Source of the DNA: Brachypodius melanocephalos
Taxonomy: Eukaryota > Chordata > Aves > Passeriformes > Pycnonotidae
Assembly: GCA_013398615.1 (NCBI GenBank)
Contig: VZSR01003805.1
Span: forward strand, 2,744,638 to 2,808,637
Length of the DNA: 64,000 nt
Reading direction: 5' to 3'
A program made the position numbers and the translations under genes. Shown piece by piece: positions 1-12,900 of the stretch (its first letter is position 1; each line of letters begins with the position of its first letter). A model generated the notes under the pieces. The model was not told the DNA's origin and ran no database searches. It saw only the letters and a list, made by a program, of their open reading frames with translations.

Positions 1-984
1 CAATTACTGAGCAAGCATGGGAAGCCTGACAGTTTTACTTCTAGCATAGCTGACCTCTGGAGGATTTTATTAAAGGAATTTTGTTTTTTTAACAGCTGAA
101 CTGAAAAAAAAAAGTCTCTCATGAAACAGAGCCAACAGATTGTATTGCTAACCACATTCCTTCCAAATTTCAGGAACTTCAAGAAATCAATGTAGTTTAA
201 GTTTCTATATGGTGTTATTTAAGAGTATGGAGTACAGCACTCTTTGTTCTAAGTGCAGTATGAATTATCACCATAGTCTCTCTTTTGGTTTATAGGTGCA
301 GTCCTCTGTCTTACCTGGATGTAGCTATGACTTATGTATTAACCTGAACAGTTCCATGGCTCCTCAGACTGTACGGGTTGGCAAATAAGTGTCATGGTAC
401 AGAGAAAGATATATCTGTCAGGAGTGTAGAGCCATGCTTATTTCACTGATGCACATTCCTGTGACAGGATGAAGGAATACCAATAGGTTAGGAATAGAGT
501 TTCTATCTGGAAAACCAAAACAGCCCCTTCCTTTGTTCCCCAACCAGACAAACAAGCCCCTGTAAACCAAACAAAATCTAAAGTCTTGAAAAAATGCTTA
601 GTTCAGTGTTGTATTTGGAGTACTTGTATAGGTGAAAACCAGTAATTTTCAGTAATTATATACCCTCAAGATAATTTTTTTAAACTGGAAAATGTTAATA
701 TGAGAGTTACTGGATAGACACAAAGACTAAGAGTCAAATGAAAGCTGACATGATTTTTTCAGTAGAATCGAAGGAGATTTTCAATAAAATATGCAAGTTA
801 GCTTTACTTAAACTTGGTTTTTAATTATTGAAATATCCTTTCCTGTCACTGAAAGGAATGAAATTCTGTAATTGAGCACTGCCTATTTCTGTCAAACACA
901 TGGCATCTTTTACTTTACCCAGAAATCCTACATGCTTTCTGATTATTTTCTATAGTATATGTAATATAGATTATATTTATAGAT
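1..984. other. AT-rich non-coding sequence, nothing recognised
   Basis: I see no open frame of useful length, RNA gene or recognisable repeat. The stretch is AT-rich with scattered short A and T runs. Its last five bases (TAGAT, 980-984) are the left copy of the target duplication of the LTR that follows. Confidence 0.6.
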
Positions 985-1399
985 TGTCCTGGTTTAGGGC
1001 AAATTTGGAGGGAAAAATGAAGTCCCCCTAGAAAGCAAATTCAGGCACCGCCCCACCTCCCCCGTTCAGGATATATTTCCTTGGAGAAAAGTAGAAAAAA
1101 ATCTGTTTATTTAACAAGCAAAATACTCACAAACATGAAAAAAAGGGTATGTTATTAAACAACAGAACCTCTTGCTGTTCTGAAGAGACGGCAAATTCAG
1201 AAAGTCCTTTTCATGGGTGCTCACTCAGTCTCTTATCAGTCCCTCCTGCACTGGAAAATGTCACATCCCGGGCCCTGGTGGGCCACAGGTGTGAGCTCCT
1301 GGTGTTTTTCTGGGTTTTCAGTCTAGAGCAGGGCTGAACAGTTCCAAGAAAAAAGAAAAGCCACAGTCCAGGGAACTACTCTGCCTCAGCTAGCTAAAA

Positions 1400-1443
<44 letters not shown>

Positions 1444-1651
1444 CTAAAAAGCAAAGGCGAGCTCTCTCCTGCTGTCTGTGCTCCAGACAACACAATCCAG
1501 GAGAAGGAATGCAGAGGAGTGAGTGCAGTTTCTGGAAACAAACTGTGTGCTTCTCTGCACTTTGCTCTTGGAACCAGTCTTAAATGTGCAGAACTTTATA
1601 TCCAGCATAAACAGAACAGACAGTTGGGGTTACAAGCATCACCCTAGGACA
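985..1651 (-). mobile_element. Solo LTR of an endogenous retrovirus (ERVL-like), with target duplication
   Basis: A 667-bp block begins TGTCCTGGTTTAGG and ends CCTAGGACA, so it has the TG...CA termini of an LTR. It is flanked on both sides by the identical five bases TAGAT (980-984 and 1652-1656), as expected of a retroviral target-site duplication. No gag, pol or env sequence adjoins it, so it is a solo LTR left by recombination between the two LTRs of a provirus. I infer minus orientation: read that way, an AATAAA signal (1111-1106) lies about 120 bp from the 3' end, a normal place for the R/U5 boundary. A TATAAA on the same strand (1600-1595) lies only about 50 bp into the element, too early for a standard U3 promoter, so the orientation is tentative. 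Five-base duplications fit ERVL or ERV1 classes better than the six-base ERVK class. The TGTCCTGG start resembles passerine LTRs I know of. The subfamily cannot be named without a library search. Confidence 0.85.
1396..1443. repeat. (AAAT)n microsatellite inside the LTR
   Basis: About twelve uninterrupted AAAT units. They lie wholly inside the LTR, so the array has expanded after or within that family. It probably grew from a short AAAT-rich seed in the parent sequence and is likely length-polymorphic. Confidence 0.95.
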
Positions 1652-1862
1652 TAGATATAAATATATTATATTTTTCTGGAGAATGAGGAATGGTATCTAA
1701 ACACAAGTGTGTGGAGGAAGGCATTTGTGTGCATTATGTTTCCCATACTTTGTGTGAGTCTAATGCAGGCAGGAAAGTTATGGTTCAAAAATAGTGACTG
1801 TAATTTCCAGATCCTCTGGTTCCCCCCAGCCCCACGTGTGTGTTGGGGATAGAGGTAAAAAA

Positions 1863-2155
1863 GACTAAGACAAGCTCTTCTCAGTGGTGCCCAGAGACAG
1901 GACAAGAGGCAAAGAGCACAAATTTAAATACAGGATATTCAATTTAAACATAAGTAATTTTACTGTTGTGACAGTGGTCAAAGACTGGACTGGTCTGCCC
2001 AGAGACCTTATGGGCCCAGGGACTGATGAAGACATTTAAAACCCAATTGCACATGGCCATAGCCAACATGCTGTAGTTTGCCCTGCTTTGACCAAGGGGT
2101 TGGACTAGGTGGACCTGCCAGCACCCCTGACAACCTCACCTCTCCTATATGCCAT
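1863..2155 (+). mobile_element. CR1 LINE 3' fragment (diverged)
   Basis: The block carries the usual order of landmarks of the 3' end of avian CR1 elements. First comes the stretch containing TTCTCAGTGGTGCCCAGAGA and ACAGGACAAGAGGC. Next is a diverged run corresponding to the part encoding the end of ORF2 (GTCTGCCCAGAGA). Last is the tail with GGGGTTGGACTAGGTGG. It is the typical 5'-truncated copy left by incomplete reverse transcription. The terminal ATTCTGTG-type repeats are not clear, so the very 3' end is decayed or belongs to a different subfamily. It lies about 200 bp after the solo LTR. Confidence 0.8.
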
Positions 2156-3837
2156 TTTCATTGTATTGCAAACAAAATTTTACTTGTGTTTCCTCTCTGA
2201 TTCCCATGTTTCTACACTGTCTTTTCAGACAGACATGAGAGAAATTTCTATGCATACTGAAAAGCTGCACCATCGAGGGTTTTAGAAATGCTTCTTTCAT
2301 ATAGAGTAGTTAAAGGTTGCCATTCATTGAGCAATATAATATAGCAGCAAAATACATATAGGGATTTAAATGTGATTTTTGGAAGCTCAGGATTCATAGC
2401 TAGCCACTCATCTGTCCATTTTATATGTTATGCTACAAGCATGGCTAATCTTTCATGTTAACATTTTGTACAGATCATATCTTTTTCTCTGTAAAGGGTT
2501 TGCTGGACTGTTCTCAATCTTTTAGCTGGCAACAGAATTTTAAAAAGTCTGCTCTATTTGCTCAGCTAAAGAATGCCTTCACACTGGCAGGGTCTGCACT
2601 CCTTTCTAGAGAGCCTGTACTTTAGCCATCCTTAAGGAAAGTCCAACTCCACTGTTTAATCCATTATCATAAAAGGATGGGACCTCATTAAATTTTGATA
2701 TGGGGAAAGAGAAGCTCATTATTATTAGGATAATAAGCAGTGTCAAAAGGAGGCAATTGATACTAAATATGGTGCAAAAAGAAAATGCTGCTTAAAGAGC
2801 AGGATCCATTAGTGTTTATTGTAAAGGTTGTATTCTCTGGGCAATGCTGTATCATCTGGAAGTATTTAAAATAGAGTCTATTATGAACATAGTGAAACCT
2901 CAAGAAATTGGGAAGACTTTAAAATTATAATAGCTGCTAGGTAAAATACCCCATTGAATCCGAACTGAAGTAACAATGTGTTATCGGATGTTTGAGGGAG
3001 ATAAATGTAATCTTCTGAATATACATACGGAATATGTGTATCTTCTGCTTTGTATTGCACTTTGAAGGGAGTTGGGCATGTGAAGTTGCTGTCCTTAGCC
3101 TGATTACACATCTTTTGCATTTCCATAGGGGGAAATTGTATGGCTCACTTTTGTATCTTCGAATTCCCATCCTGGCACCCTGTTCTGTGACATACACATA
3201 TTATAAATATTTTGCTTTGGCCTCTTATACTTCCTTACTCCATATGTTAGATAAAATTTTGTGTTCAGTCCTTTAGCCCTCAGTTTTAAAATTGAATGAG
3301 TATCTGACAGTGACAAAAGCTGATAAGTCCTCTTCTGTTTATATTTTGCGTTCAAATGGAAAATCTTGCTGCAGAATTGACTAAAGAAGATTAGATACAC
3401 TTCAGGTCAGATTCCAGATTTAGCTTGTTTAGTTAGGGACAGGGATAGACATGTGAAAAAAGAGACAGATGCTGGGGAAGAGCATTCATCCACCTTTCTG
3501 TAGCAGAGATGTGAAAATTGATGTCAGTTAATCCTGAAGCAGACAGCTTCCTCTTTCAGGTCTTTGGCATGGTGAACACCCTTGGTAAGGTTGTGGTGGC
3601 TTCACTGTTCCAGTGACCCATTCCATGCAATGGCACAGGGTGTGTAGGAGCAGTTTGGAAGACAGTTCTGTAAAAAAGGCCTGGGCACCGTGTTGGACAA
3701 GCTGAACACAAATGCATCTGTGTCATGAAAACCAGCCACGTTTTGGGTTGTAATGGGAAGAATGTAGAGAGCAGGTTGAAGTTATATATTTTTTTCCATA
3801 TTTTGTTGTCACTTGTGAGTCTGTAGCTGCATAAGGA
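2156..3837. other. Non-coding sequence between two CR1 fragments
   Basis: Several overlapping frames of 80-100 codons on both strands (about 2881-3400) resemble no protein I know and have no splice or promoter context. AT-rich. The last few hundred bases could be further decayed CR1, but I cannot show it. Confidence 0.55.
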
Positions 3838-4255
3838 TGTTCAGAGAGAGTCCAGCATGGAGTCACCAAGGTGAGTGCTAGAGAAATGGTACCTGAAGAT
3901 TTTTTCAGTCTGCCCAAGAGAAGTTTGGGGGTGATCTTCATGCTATCTGCTATTATCTGATGGGAGGTTATAGACATGACCTCTGTTAGGATTGTGCAGT
4001 GATGAGTGAGAAGCAATGGGCACAAGAGAAATCTGATTAGTTATTAGAAGGAAATAATTTTTCATATGTGATAATCGTTAAACACTAGAAAAAGTGGCCA
4101 GCAAAGGCATATCCATCACTGGAAATGCTCAAAGCTCAACTGAATATTGCTCATCCCTAATGACATGATCTAGCTTTGAAGTTAGATTCAACAACAAATT
4201 TGAAGGAGGACTTGGGGCCAAATGACCTTCCAGTCTAAATTATTCTCTGATTCCA
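3838..4255 (+). mobile_element. CR1 LINE 3' fragment (old, diverged)
   Basis: Landmarks occur in CR1 order: GTTCAGAGAGAGTCCAGC, then GAAGCAATGGGCACAAGAGA, then CATCACTGGAAATGCTCAA, and finally AAATGACCTTCCAGTCTAAA with a TTCTCTGATTCC end. This covers the last part of ORF2 and the 3' untranslated region. Many substitutions and small gaps separate it from the CR1 sequence I remember, so it is older than the copy at 29985-31166. An AAG/GTGAGT donor-like site near 3868 lies inside this fossil and should not be read as an exon boundary. Confidence 0.7.
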
Positions 4256-6137
4256 TCAACCACCTCGGCCACCAATAGCAGGGATGATTATTATGGAATT
4301 AACCAAGAAATATTTCCTTGTCACAGAGAGTATCACACATCCTGAATACATTTCAATCTCTTTCCTGTCAGTGGCTTCTGGGGTATTAACAGATGGACTG
4401 CATCTTCTCACAACAATAAATAAGAAGCAGAATATTTTTGGTTGTTATTCAGTGGGGTTTTTTTTGTTGTTGTTGTTTACTTGAATGCACAGAGGTTTTA
4501 GACTTAATATTTATCACAGGCAGGTAAATTTTTAAATTGCATAATTAAAAAAATGTAGAGAATATTGTATTGAAAAGCCAAATGCTTTTCAGTTTGTAGT
4601 GATGTAGAAGTGAATTCAGATTCTTTCTTGCTACAGGAAGCCCATCAAGTATAGCTCATGCTCTTGTTTTTGGCATTACCTTACATGTCTTCTTCCAAAA
4701 TATGAACGCTATTTGGCTATGTGTAGAAAACTTTATTTGATTGATTCCTTGGTTGATTCATGTTTAGATTAGATTAGATCAGGGACCTTTCTGTTTTTTC
4801 AGGGACACTACTTTATCCTGCTTTTCTGGGATGGTTCTGTCACGTCTTTTTTCAGATCAATTGCAGATAGGAATGAGGAATCAACTGCTCTTATAATTTA
4901 TACACGAATAAATGTTAATCAATTCCTTTAGTATCCCAATGCTAATGAGAGAGACAAACCCTCACAGTAATCCAGCGTATGAAAGCAGGTTTGAGCTTTA
5001 TAGACTAAATTAATTTAGAATGACTTTTAAAAAATAAATGGGTATTTCTCTTTCCTCTGTTCTCGCCTTTCTTTCAGGGTGAAATATGTGTATATATTCC
5101 CAGCTGCCTTTATTAATTTTCCTTATTTTACCTTTTTTTTAATTTTCTCCCCTCTGAGAAAGCTGACAGCAGTGGCTGAACATGTCTGTAAGTTCATACA
5201 AAGTTTGCAGAATTGGTTTAATGGAGGGAAGCAACCTGTGTTGATTGGGAAAGATCTAATGTGTGTCCTCAATAATGGAGATAAATGCACACGGTACTCT
5301 TCACAGTTCTTGGAAAAATGAGGAATATGAAATATGGCATTAGACATTTGCTGTCTTGATGCCTGTCCCAATTTTTCTTTTTCTGCCTTGTCCTTACCTT
5401 TGTACAGAATTGCTGCAAGTTTGAAATATTTCCTATAAAGTGAGAAATTTTATTTTGAAGAGTTTGAAGTCTGCATTCACAGGCAATTTTTGTAAAAATT
5501 GAGCAGTGGGCTTTCAAGCCTTTATCTCTTCTGCCTCGGTCTCAACAGGGGCACATGTACAATAGCAGGTGTTTGAATGAGGCAGGCATGTTGAGGTAGC
5601 TGAAGGAGAGGTGTGAGGGTGACATGATGTGGGTGAGTAGACCTTCGTCAGGGGCTGATGGAGCTGCACTTTCTGTAACAGAGACATTAATAGTAACTGG
5701 AGTCTGAAATTGTGTGTAAAAGTGGGAATGTTCTTGGGAAAGAGAGAGAGCATTTTCCTTTCTAAATGCACCGGAGATGAGGATGTGGCTGAGGTGTCAA
5801 TTGAATTTTACTGGCTGAAAATGCCTAACTTATCAAGCCATTGCAATGTGGACAGTGTCTTCTGTTTACCTCTGCTGTTAGCTTTTCAGTGCTCAGCTTC
5901 TGCTCCTCATTTCTCTTGCATTTTTTTCACCGTCTAATTCTAGCCTCTTCTAACTCCTGCAATGTGTGCTCTCTCCCTGCCCTGCATTCTCTCTTGGGTC
6001 CTCTGTGGCATGGGTTCTGTCAAACCAGAAGACAGATATCACCTGGAAAGCTATTGGGTAGACAAGACCTTTATTTTATAAACTATTGCTTTCATTTGCA
6101 CACCTTTGTTTCTTTCACTCGTTCCTTTTTGCCGCAG
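4256..6137. other. Non-coding sequence upstream of an exon-like block
   Basis: No gene or repeat family recognised. It contains a small TTAGA triplication near 4768 and a GTT run near 4466. The last 35 bases are pyrimidine-rich and end in CCGCAG, forming the acceptor of the exon-like block that follows. Confidence 0.55.
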
Positions 6138-6358
6138 CAAAAGTCTGCAAGGTCTGAAAACAAATTCCATGTTTCTGTTTTATGTCTGCCCAAGAGAAAT
6201 GTGTCTCTGGCTCCTAAAGCCAGTGGTGAATCAGAAGTAGCACATCAAAGAGGTCTGAGGGAGGCTGTTCTCCACACCTGCCACGCAGGGCTCATTACCA
6301 ACCAGAGTGTATTTTCTGGGTGCATAGATTACTATCAGCCAGGCCCTCAAAAAGACAG
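6138..6358 (+). other. Exon-like block with strong splice signals, function unknown
   Basis: The block is bounded on the left by a long pyrimidine tract ending in GCCGCAG (AG at 6136-6137). On the right is CAG/GTGAGT (GT at 6359-6360), which matches the donor consensus at every position. One frame is open throughout: 73 codons plus two bases, entering in phase 0 and leaving in phase 2. That frame is part of a longer open frame from 5841 to the TGA formed across the donor. The encoded peptide (starting QKSARSENKFHVSVLCLP) is not one I recognise, and I see no domain. It could be a non-coding RNA exon, a rarely used exon of a gene spanning the window, or chance. No matching exon was found nearby, so support rests on the paired signals alone. 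Confidence 0.25.
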
Positions 6359-9300
6359 GTGAGTCTCCTACAGGATGGCTGGTCCCAAAATAATGGCTGC
6401 TCAGGAGGCATTCCAATGATTTTGAGAGTCATTGAGAAGCTGCAGGGAGAGCAAGGCACACCTGCAGGAGATGCAGGAGGTGCATTGCTGGGGTGTCTTC
6501 TGCCGAAGGCTGACAGCTGGGGACGTTGTAGGTTTGGCAGGGGCAGCAGAACAGGAAGGTGTTAACTTGCCCAAGCGTGCAGTTTGAGACAAGAAATGGG
6601 GCAACATCTAATGGAATTGGTTATAACTTTAACACAGTCAGCATGAATAGATATTTTAAAAGTGCATGAATTAGAATGAAGGTGCTAAAGGCATTGACTC
6701 TGGACTCGAGGTCTGTGAAGTTTCTGTAGAGCCTTGTGAAATGACTGTTGCAAGTAAGCAATAAAATCTAGCAGTGCAGCTTAAAAAACTGCATCCTAAT
6801 CTAAACTATTTAAATGTGTGCATGGGCAGATGTGGCTGGAAATTCTGTTTATTCTCTGAACATAAACTCTTTGTTTCAGTACTCTACCATCTGTCTTCCA
6901 CTTTGATGTTCTTGTCTGTTTCAGTTAAAATTGTCAGGCACCAGCATGATTTAGTGGATCCTGAGGGATGGAGAGCTGAGGGTGACCCTCCCTCCTGTGT
7001 CACAGTCCCATGGGTCCTGACAAAAATAAGCAACCCTAGTTAGTACTGACATTTTCTAAAGCTAATTATTGGCAGTGTTTTAGGCAGTTGGTTTATCCTG
7101 GTGTGATCCAGGGGAGGTTCTGAGGGCAGGCCAGTTCCACCACTCCTGCTTGGGACTTTGTCAGCTGCTGACCTCAACAGGCACTTTAAAAAATTGTTTT
7201 GAATATGTACAATTTCCATATTTTCTCCCAAACATTTGTCATATTAGTTTTCCCCCTCCTGGAATTCTGATTAGTTACATGAACAGAAGTGACTTTGGTA
7301 TTAATGATGCCATTATATACTACACTGAGTCCATTAATAAATTAATAATGCTGTGTCTTGTTTGTTTATAAATGAGGCTTACTGAGGGCTGTTTCAAATG
7401 AAAAATACCACCAATTGCTTGTAATTTAATCTAGTGAGGTTTTTATGCTTGTGAGGCAAAGTCAATTAGCCCTAGCAGACACATTTCTAGCTTCCAACTA
7501 GATTTCAAGTTTAATGCAAATAATAGCAACCTGAAAAAAGAGGGAAAAATATTGCCAACATTCTTTTGTTTTAAAGTCCCTTTAAATAGTTATTTCTGTT
7601 TTGAAATGTGGTTCTCTTTATGCTTTCTTCTTGTGTGTCTGAAAAGAATATAATTTTTTTTTTCTATGTTGTCCTAAATTTGAAATTTATTTAGATTGTC
7701 TTGACCTGGTCTAGCACCAAAATCTAGAATTTTCCTGTAGTGCAAGATAAAATGTCATTAGGCAGCACAATTTGTCAATAAAAGCCTGTAAGCTGCAAAG
7801 TCGTTCAAGCCTTTATTTTCTTCTTTCTTTGTCAGCTTTTTGCATTGTTGATTGATTTGCTGTAGTGCTGCTGTCAGTAGTTTACCAATAGCCTGGTAGA
7901 ATCTCATGACTGGCATTTTGCCTTTTTAAAAACCATCTCGTTGCTGCAGTAAAGAATCTGGACCTCTAAATCAGCTATCAAAGCTGTTAGCCTTCTTTTA
8001 TTATTATTAATGTGCTCTTGGGAGAGGAATATTAAACAATAACTAGGAGCAAGTAAAGTACTGGAATAAGCCTGAGAAGGTCAGTCTCTAGGCAAGAGGC
8101 CTTTTGTATGTTATCTCTATTTATTTCTATGTTCTGATATGGTAACATGCATGAGATTATATTTTTAAATGGAGTTTAAAATGCTGCTCTTTAAAATATC
8201 AGTAATTATTTGCAAACCACACTTCAGCAGCATGGATGTTATTCAGTTTAATTCCTAACTACTTTATTTTAATGTTTTTACTGGCTTTTTGTAAAAATTG
8301 GTGACAAATATTGTGAATACTTTTCCACATAATGATAGAAAAATACTGAATATTGAGAAAAATGTGACACTTCAATTCTACAAATTCTCTTTTTAAAATG
8401 TAGATTCAATGCAATTTTATTTTATGCCTATGGACCTTAGATAAAGAAAATGATGTCAGAATTTGAAAAAGTTTGTGCATTATAGCAAACAACTGCAATA
8501 TGCACAGAAATACTTCTGGAGGAAAACACCTTTAAGCCCTGCATGATGGTGTGGAATATCAAATGTTTTGGGAGTAATTTTTAATCTCTTGCAGGTAGGA
8601 GAATTGTTATGACCAAGGACAAAGAAAGCTAATACAAATCTGTCGGAGAATTAAGTGATCATGTAAGAATTCTCTCTTTTTAATCCTAAGTAGTAATAAA
8701 ATACTGAAGTAGCTTTTACATGAAATATTTTGATAATTTATTGTTCTATTTATCTGATGGGAAGTTTTTAATATGTTGTTTTACTGACTACTTTTTTTCT
8801 AGAAGATCAGAAAACGTAAGATGCTTTGAAATTTTTCATCTGCATGTGTGTGTTACGTGTGCCTGAGATACAAATGCTAATATATTTGTGAGATACTTTA
8901 GAGGCTGTGCATTCCTCATGTGTTCAACCCTGAAGGTCACTGCTGATCTCTGTGTATATGTGAAATAATGAAGTATAGAAGACGCATCTGGTTTAGGCTT
9001 TTAAGGTCTCATTATCCCATAGAGTAATCTGTAACTCAGTAGAATTTTTGTGAAATTACGGGAGGGGAGAAAGGTTGCGGGCAGGGAGTTCTATGAGCTG
9101 AGAAAGTGGCAGTGAAAAGTAATTTTCAACTGAGTATTTTTGTGAAAATGCTTAGGTTTTTGTCAATGCTTAAAAATTAGAGATCATCCCAGAGGACATA
9201 TTTAACAAGGTTATTTTTCAAATCAAGAAATATTTTAAAACCGCCAACAATACTAGTTATAGAAATTAGGCTCTCTTTTCCATCCCTGTGTGTGGAAGTT

Positions 9301-9934
9301 GCAGGCATGTATTTACATTATCCAGGTGACAGCTGGTAGCATGTCTTGCTAGAAAATGGCAGGAAATATTAGTTTATTAGCACTGCTTAGAACTGAATAA
9401 CTGCTTTCTACTATATTATGACAACTGGAAGATATCAGACATTTACCAAGGCGAAGATGAAGCCAGTCTTCTTCATTAACTATTTAATAGTAAATTTAAA
9501 TCCAGGCATATTAAATAGTATTTAGAGGTATTTCATGTTCTATGTCTAATTTATAAGTCACAAATCCTAATGAGATTTCAGAAGAGTCATTCCTTTTTGT
9601 AAAGGTCTGTACATTTTAGTACCGTTTTGCCAAACAAACTGAGAAGTCTTATCTGCCAAAACTTTTAATTCAGCACAGATTTTTTTCTAGCACCCAGCAG
9701 CATCACCTTGGGAAATCTGGGATGAATTGGAACAGTAGGTTTAGAGGAGGTGATTTTTCTTTAGTGCTGTAACCAAGGAAGGTGCAGAAATAAAATCTCT
9801 TGATCAGGTAACATTTTGGGAAGTCTCTACACAGTGACCTCTTATTTCCTCTCTCTCCAGAGAGCAGTTTGTAGTAATATTACTTCTTGCAGAACAGCCC
9901 ATTTCTCTTGGCTACATTGCTCTTTTTGTTGGTC
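6359..9934. other. Non-coding sequence, nothing firm
   Basis: No coding region or repeat family recognised. A 9-bp near-tandem (GCAGGAGAT / GCAGGAGGT) lies near 6463. The part from about 7760 to 8060 is less repetitive and could be conserved, but nothing specific supports this. The rest is AT-rich. Confidence 0.55.
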
Positions 9935-9954
9935 TTTTTTTGTTTGTTTGTTTG
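9935..9954. repeat. Short (TTTG)n tract
   Basis: A T run followed by four TTTG units. Simple sequence of little consequence. Confidence 0.8.
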
Positions 9955-12900
9955 TATTCTTCCCCATGGGTGAGATGGAGAGAAGAGTCTGTGGTGGAGA
10001 GGATTAAGAGCAGGGCTAGTTTCCATAAGCTAAAAATCGCAGATGGCAGAGGAAAGCTGTGGATCGCCCCATTTTCACTGCTGTAGAGTATATACACACA
10101 GTATTAGTGTATCTCATGCCTGTATTGTACTGTAGGTGTACATAAGAGATTTGTTTGCCACTTATTCCATTTTCCTGTTTGGGCCAGGTCTTCACTGCTT
10201 TTCTGTCTTGATACCCTTACTTGGGATAAATGCTCTAAACTTTTCTTTAAAGGATTTAAAACCTTACAGAGCTGTATCCATATAAGAAGAAAATACTTAG
10301 GATTAGTTTGGAATAAAGCTTTAGCCAGTCTTTCGGGATTATTTGTAATCCTCTATGTGAGATTTGTATTTAAGGATAAAACTTATGTGTATTTGAAATT
10401 TTTATTGTTCAGCACTGCTTACTCTGTACTTCTGTGATAACTTTTTCAGGCAGGTGTCTTTGCAGAACCTTCCCACTGAAGTTTTCAGCTTTAATGCAGT
10501 TACCAGCCATAACTATTGTAAAAACTAAAAGCCGTATTTAGTCTTCAGTGATGTGAGTGTGATCCAACGTAAAAATGAGTGAAATTCATATAATGTATGT
10601 TTTAAGGATTATGTAAGGCTATCTGTCATTTGAAAATTCTCTACTGTCATGAATTTGGGGGAGTTAGATTTCTCTGAGGTGCTGTTGGGAAGAATCCATG
10701 GGATCATGTTGGGAAAGTGGTGGAATGGATTTTATTTGCATGTTAGTTAGCAGATTCAAATGGCTGACAAGAGGTGCAATAGTTTGGCCTTTTAAATTTT
10801 ACCACTATTCTACCCAGAAACTTTGCAAGTCTTCCAGTCCGTTCAGGTAGAAAACGGAAATCTATTTTTCAGTGGTATAAAAGATACACTTTACTGATTA
10901 GGAGAGCATCTGGCGGTTGGTAATGCTTAGAAAAGCTGAGATGAGCAAAATGTTTTGATTTCCACACAATTGCACATTGCCAGCCAGTTCGAGATTTTGC
11001 TGGACCTCGTTTGTTTTTGTTTGTTTTTTTTACTCCTTGTCTCTAGGATATTTGCATTTCAGAATCATCTATGAATTTGGATCACGAGTGGGAAATGCAG
11101 TGATACCCATTTCATTCCAAAAGATTAAGCTGGTAGCTTTAAGCAACATGTACATAGATGCTTAGTGACACCTCCAAAGACCCCAAACCCCACCCAACAA
11201 AACTGAAAACCAGCCAAGCTCTTTTGACTCCAAAATGGCCACAACACCATTTGCTCTCTGGCTGATGTACTTGCTATTTCTTTTTCTACAAGGCTGTCTA
11301 CAAGTGAAAAGAGAGAAACTGCATGTCTGGCAGCAGCTTCCATTTCCACACTTTTAGTTTTGGCATTAAGCCCCACTAGTGTTCAGACCGAGAGGGGGAT
11401 TTTAGCTGTCTGTTGGTGAAGATGTTTGTTTGTTTGTTCTTAATTGTTTGATTCTTAATTAAGATACAAGTTGAAGTGGCCAATGCACAAGAACTTCAAG
11501 CCTTGTAGTAGCTTCTTTGTCAACTTAGGTGGGTTGTACTTTGCTTCTGAATGGGACTGTGTGAAGTTCTGCTTGTCCTGTTTTCCCCAATGCAGTCCTG
11601 TTTGAATTGGGCAGAAAGAAGGCTCCCCCACAAAGGGAAGAACAAGTCTGTTTATTTTGTAAAGATAAAGGTGTCGAATCTCTGTTATGTGCGATGCATA
11701 TGCCTTCTGCATACCAACTGTAGGATATTTCAGGCTTTCAAAAATGAATTACAAAGATATCTTTGAGGTTGGAAGATATTTTAAAGTATTTTTTAAAAAA
11801 ATGCTTCTGTTTTCTGTATGCTGGCATCTTAATTTTTTTCCTGCATTCTTGATCGTGCATTCCTCTTTCCTTCACCAGTAGAGGGTTTTATAGTGCATCT
11901 AGTCAAATGTCAAATGCACCACTGAAAGTGTGTCAGGGAAATCTTTTACTAAAGGTCTATTGAAAAATACCTGGAACAGCTGCAGGGGAAGAAGCATTGT
12001 CTCATTCTTACTGTTTTTCTTGACTCATGAAAATCTCGTTCGGACCTTTGATGAGTTCAGAGAAATTCTGCCAAGACCTAGAAATGGCACATAAAGCGAC
12101 AAAACCAATGGTTTTTCCTTTACTGAAATACGCTCCTGATGTGAGGAGAATATGAAGACAGCCACTTGTGTGGTGGCCAGGGGTGGCACAGGGTCAGCCC
12201 AGAGCCCAGGTCATTGGGCAAATTCATGGTTACAGGTATGGGCCAAGAGAGAATCACTTTTCATGTGTCTTATTGCAGCCAACTGAAATGTCAGATGCCC
12301 TTCTGAAGAGAGCCCTCCCCTTCCCTCTCCCACTTGGCCTGGCGTGGACATTTACAGTTAACTCTGAAACTTGCCTCTCTTGTTGCTCAGAAGTTTGACC
12401 ATGTATTTAAGTGCTGGATTTTAAACATCTATATTTAAAATACAACATATAAAATCAAATTAACATGAAAATTTTAAGTGATGTTTGGGAAAGGACCACA
12501 CTAATAATTTCCTAGGTATTAATTCTGGGAGGCATAAAGAGTGCATGCCTACAGCAGGTTACGAGGGCAGAAAACTCACAAAAGTCATTGCGTCTTAGAA
12601 ATTTGACTACCACCAAATTTTTCAGGCTCTTAGAAAATGTAACAGAAGCTGTTCGTAATAAAAGCAAGAGCTCATAATTTTTCCTACTTGGCTTTTCTGT
12701 TTAATTTATAGTGCATTAAAATAAAGGTTGGTCTGAAGTTCAGTGGTACCATCATTTTCCTCATGGTTGCTGTATTTTGAGCAAATCTCAAGGCAATGTA
12801 GGTAAAAAGAAATATTTTCTTTTTGAAGTTTGTAGGAATATCTCCTTTTCCTTTTCTCTCCACCAGTTCCATCTGAGTTAACTTGATATATTTTACCAAG

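Noticed and set aside
3860..3880. AAG/GTGAGT donor-like site
   Set aside because: It lies within a recognisable CR1 fragment, so the match is from repeat sequence.
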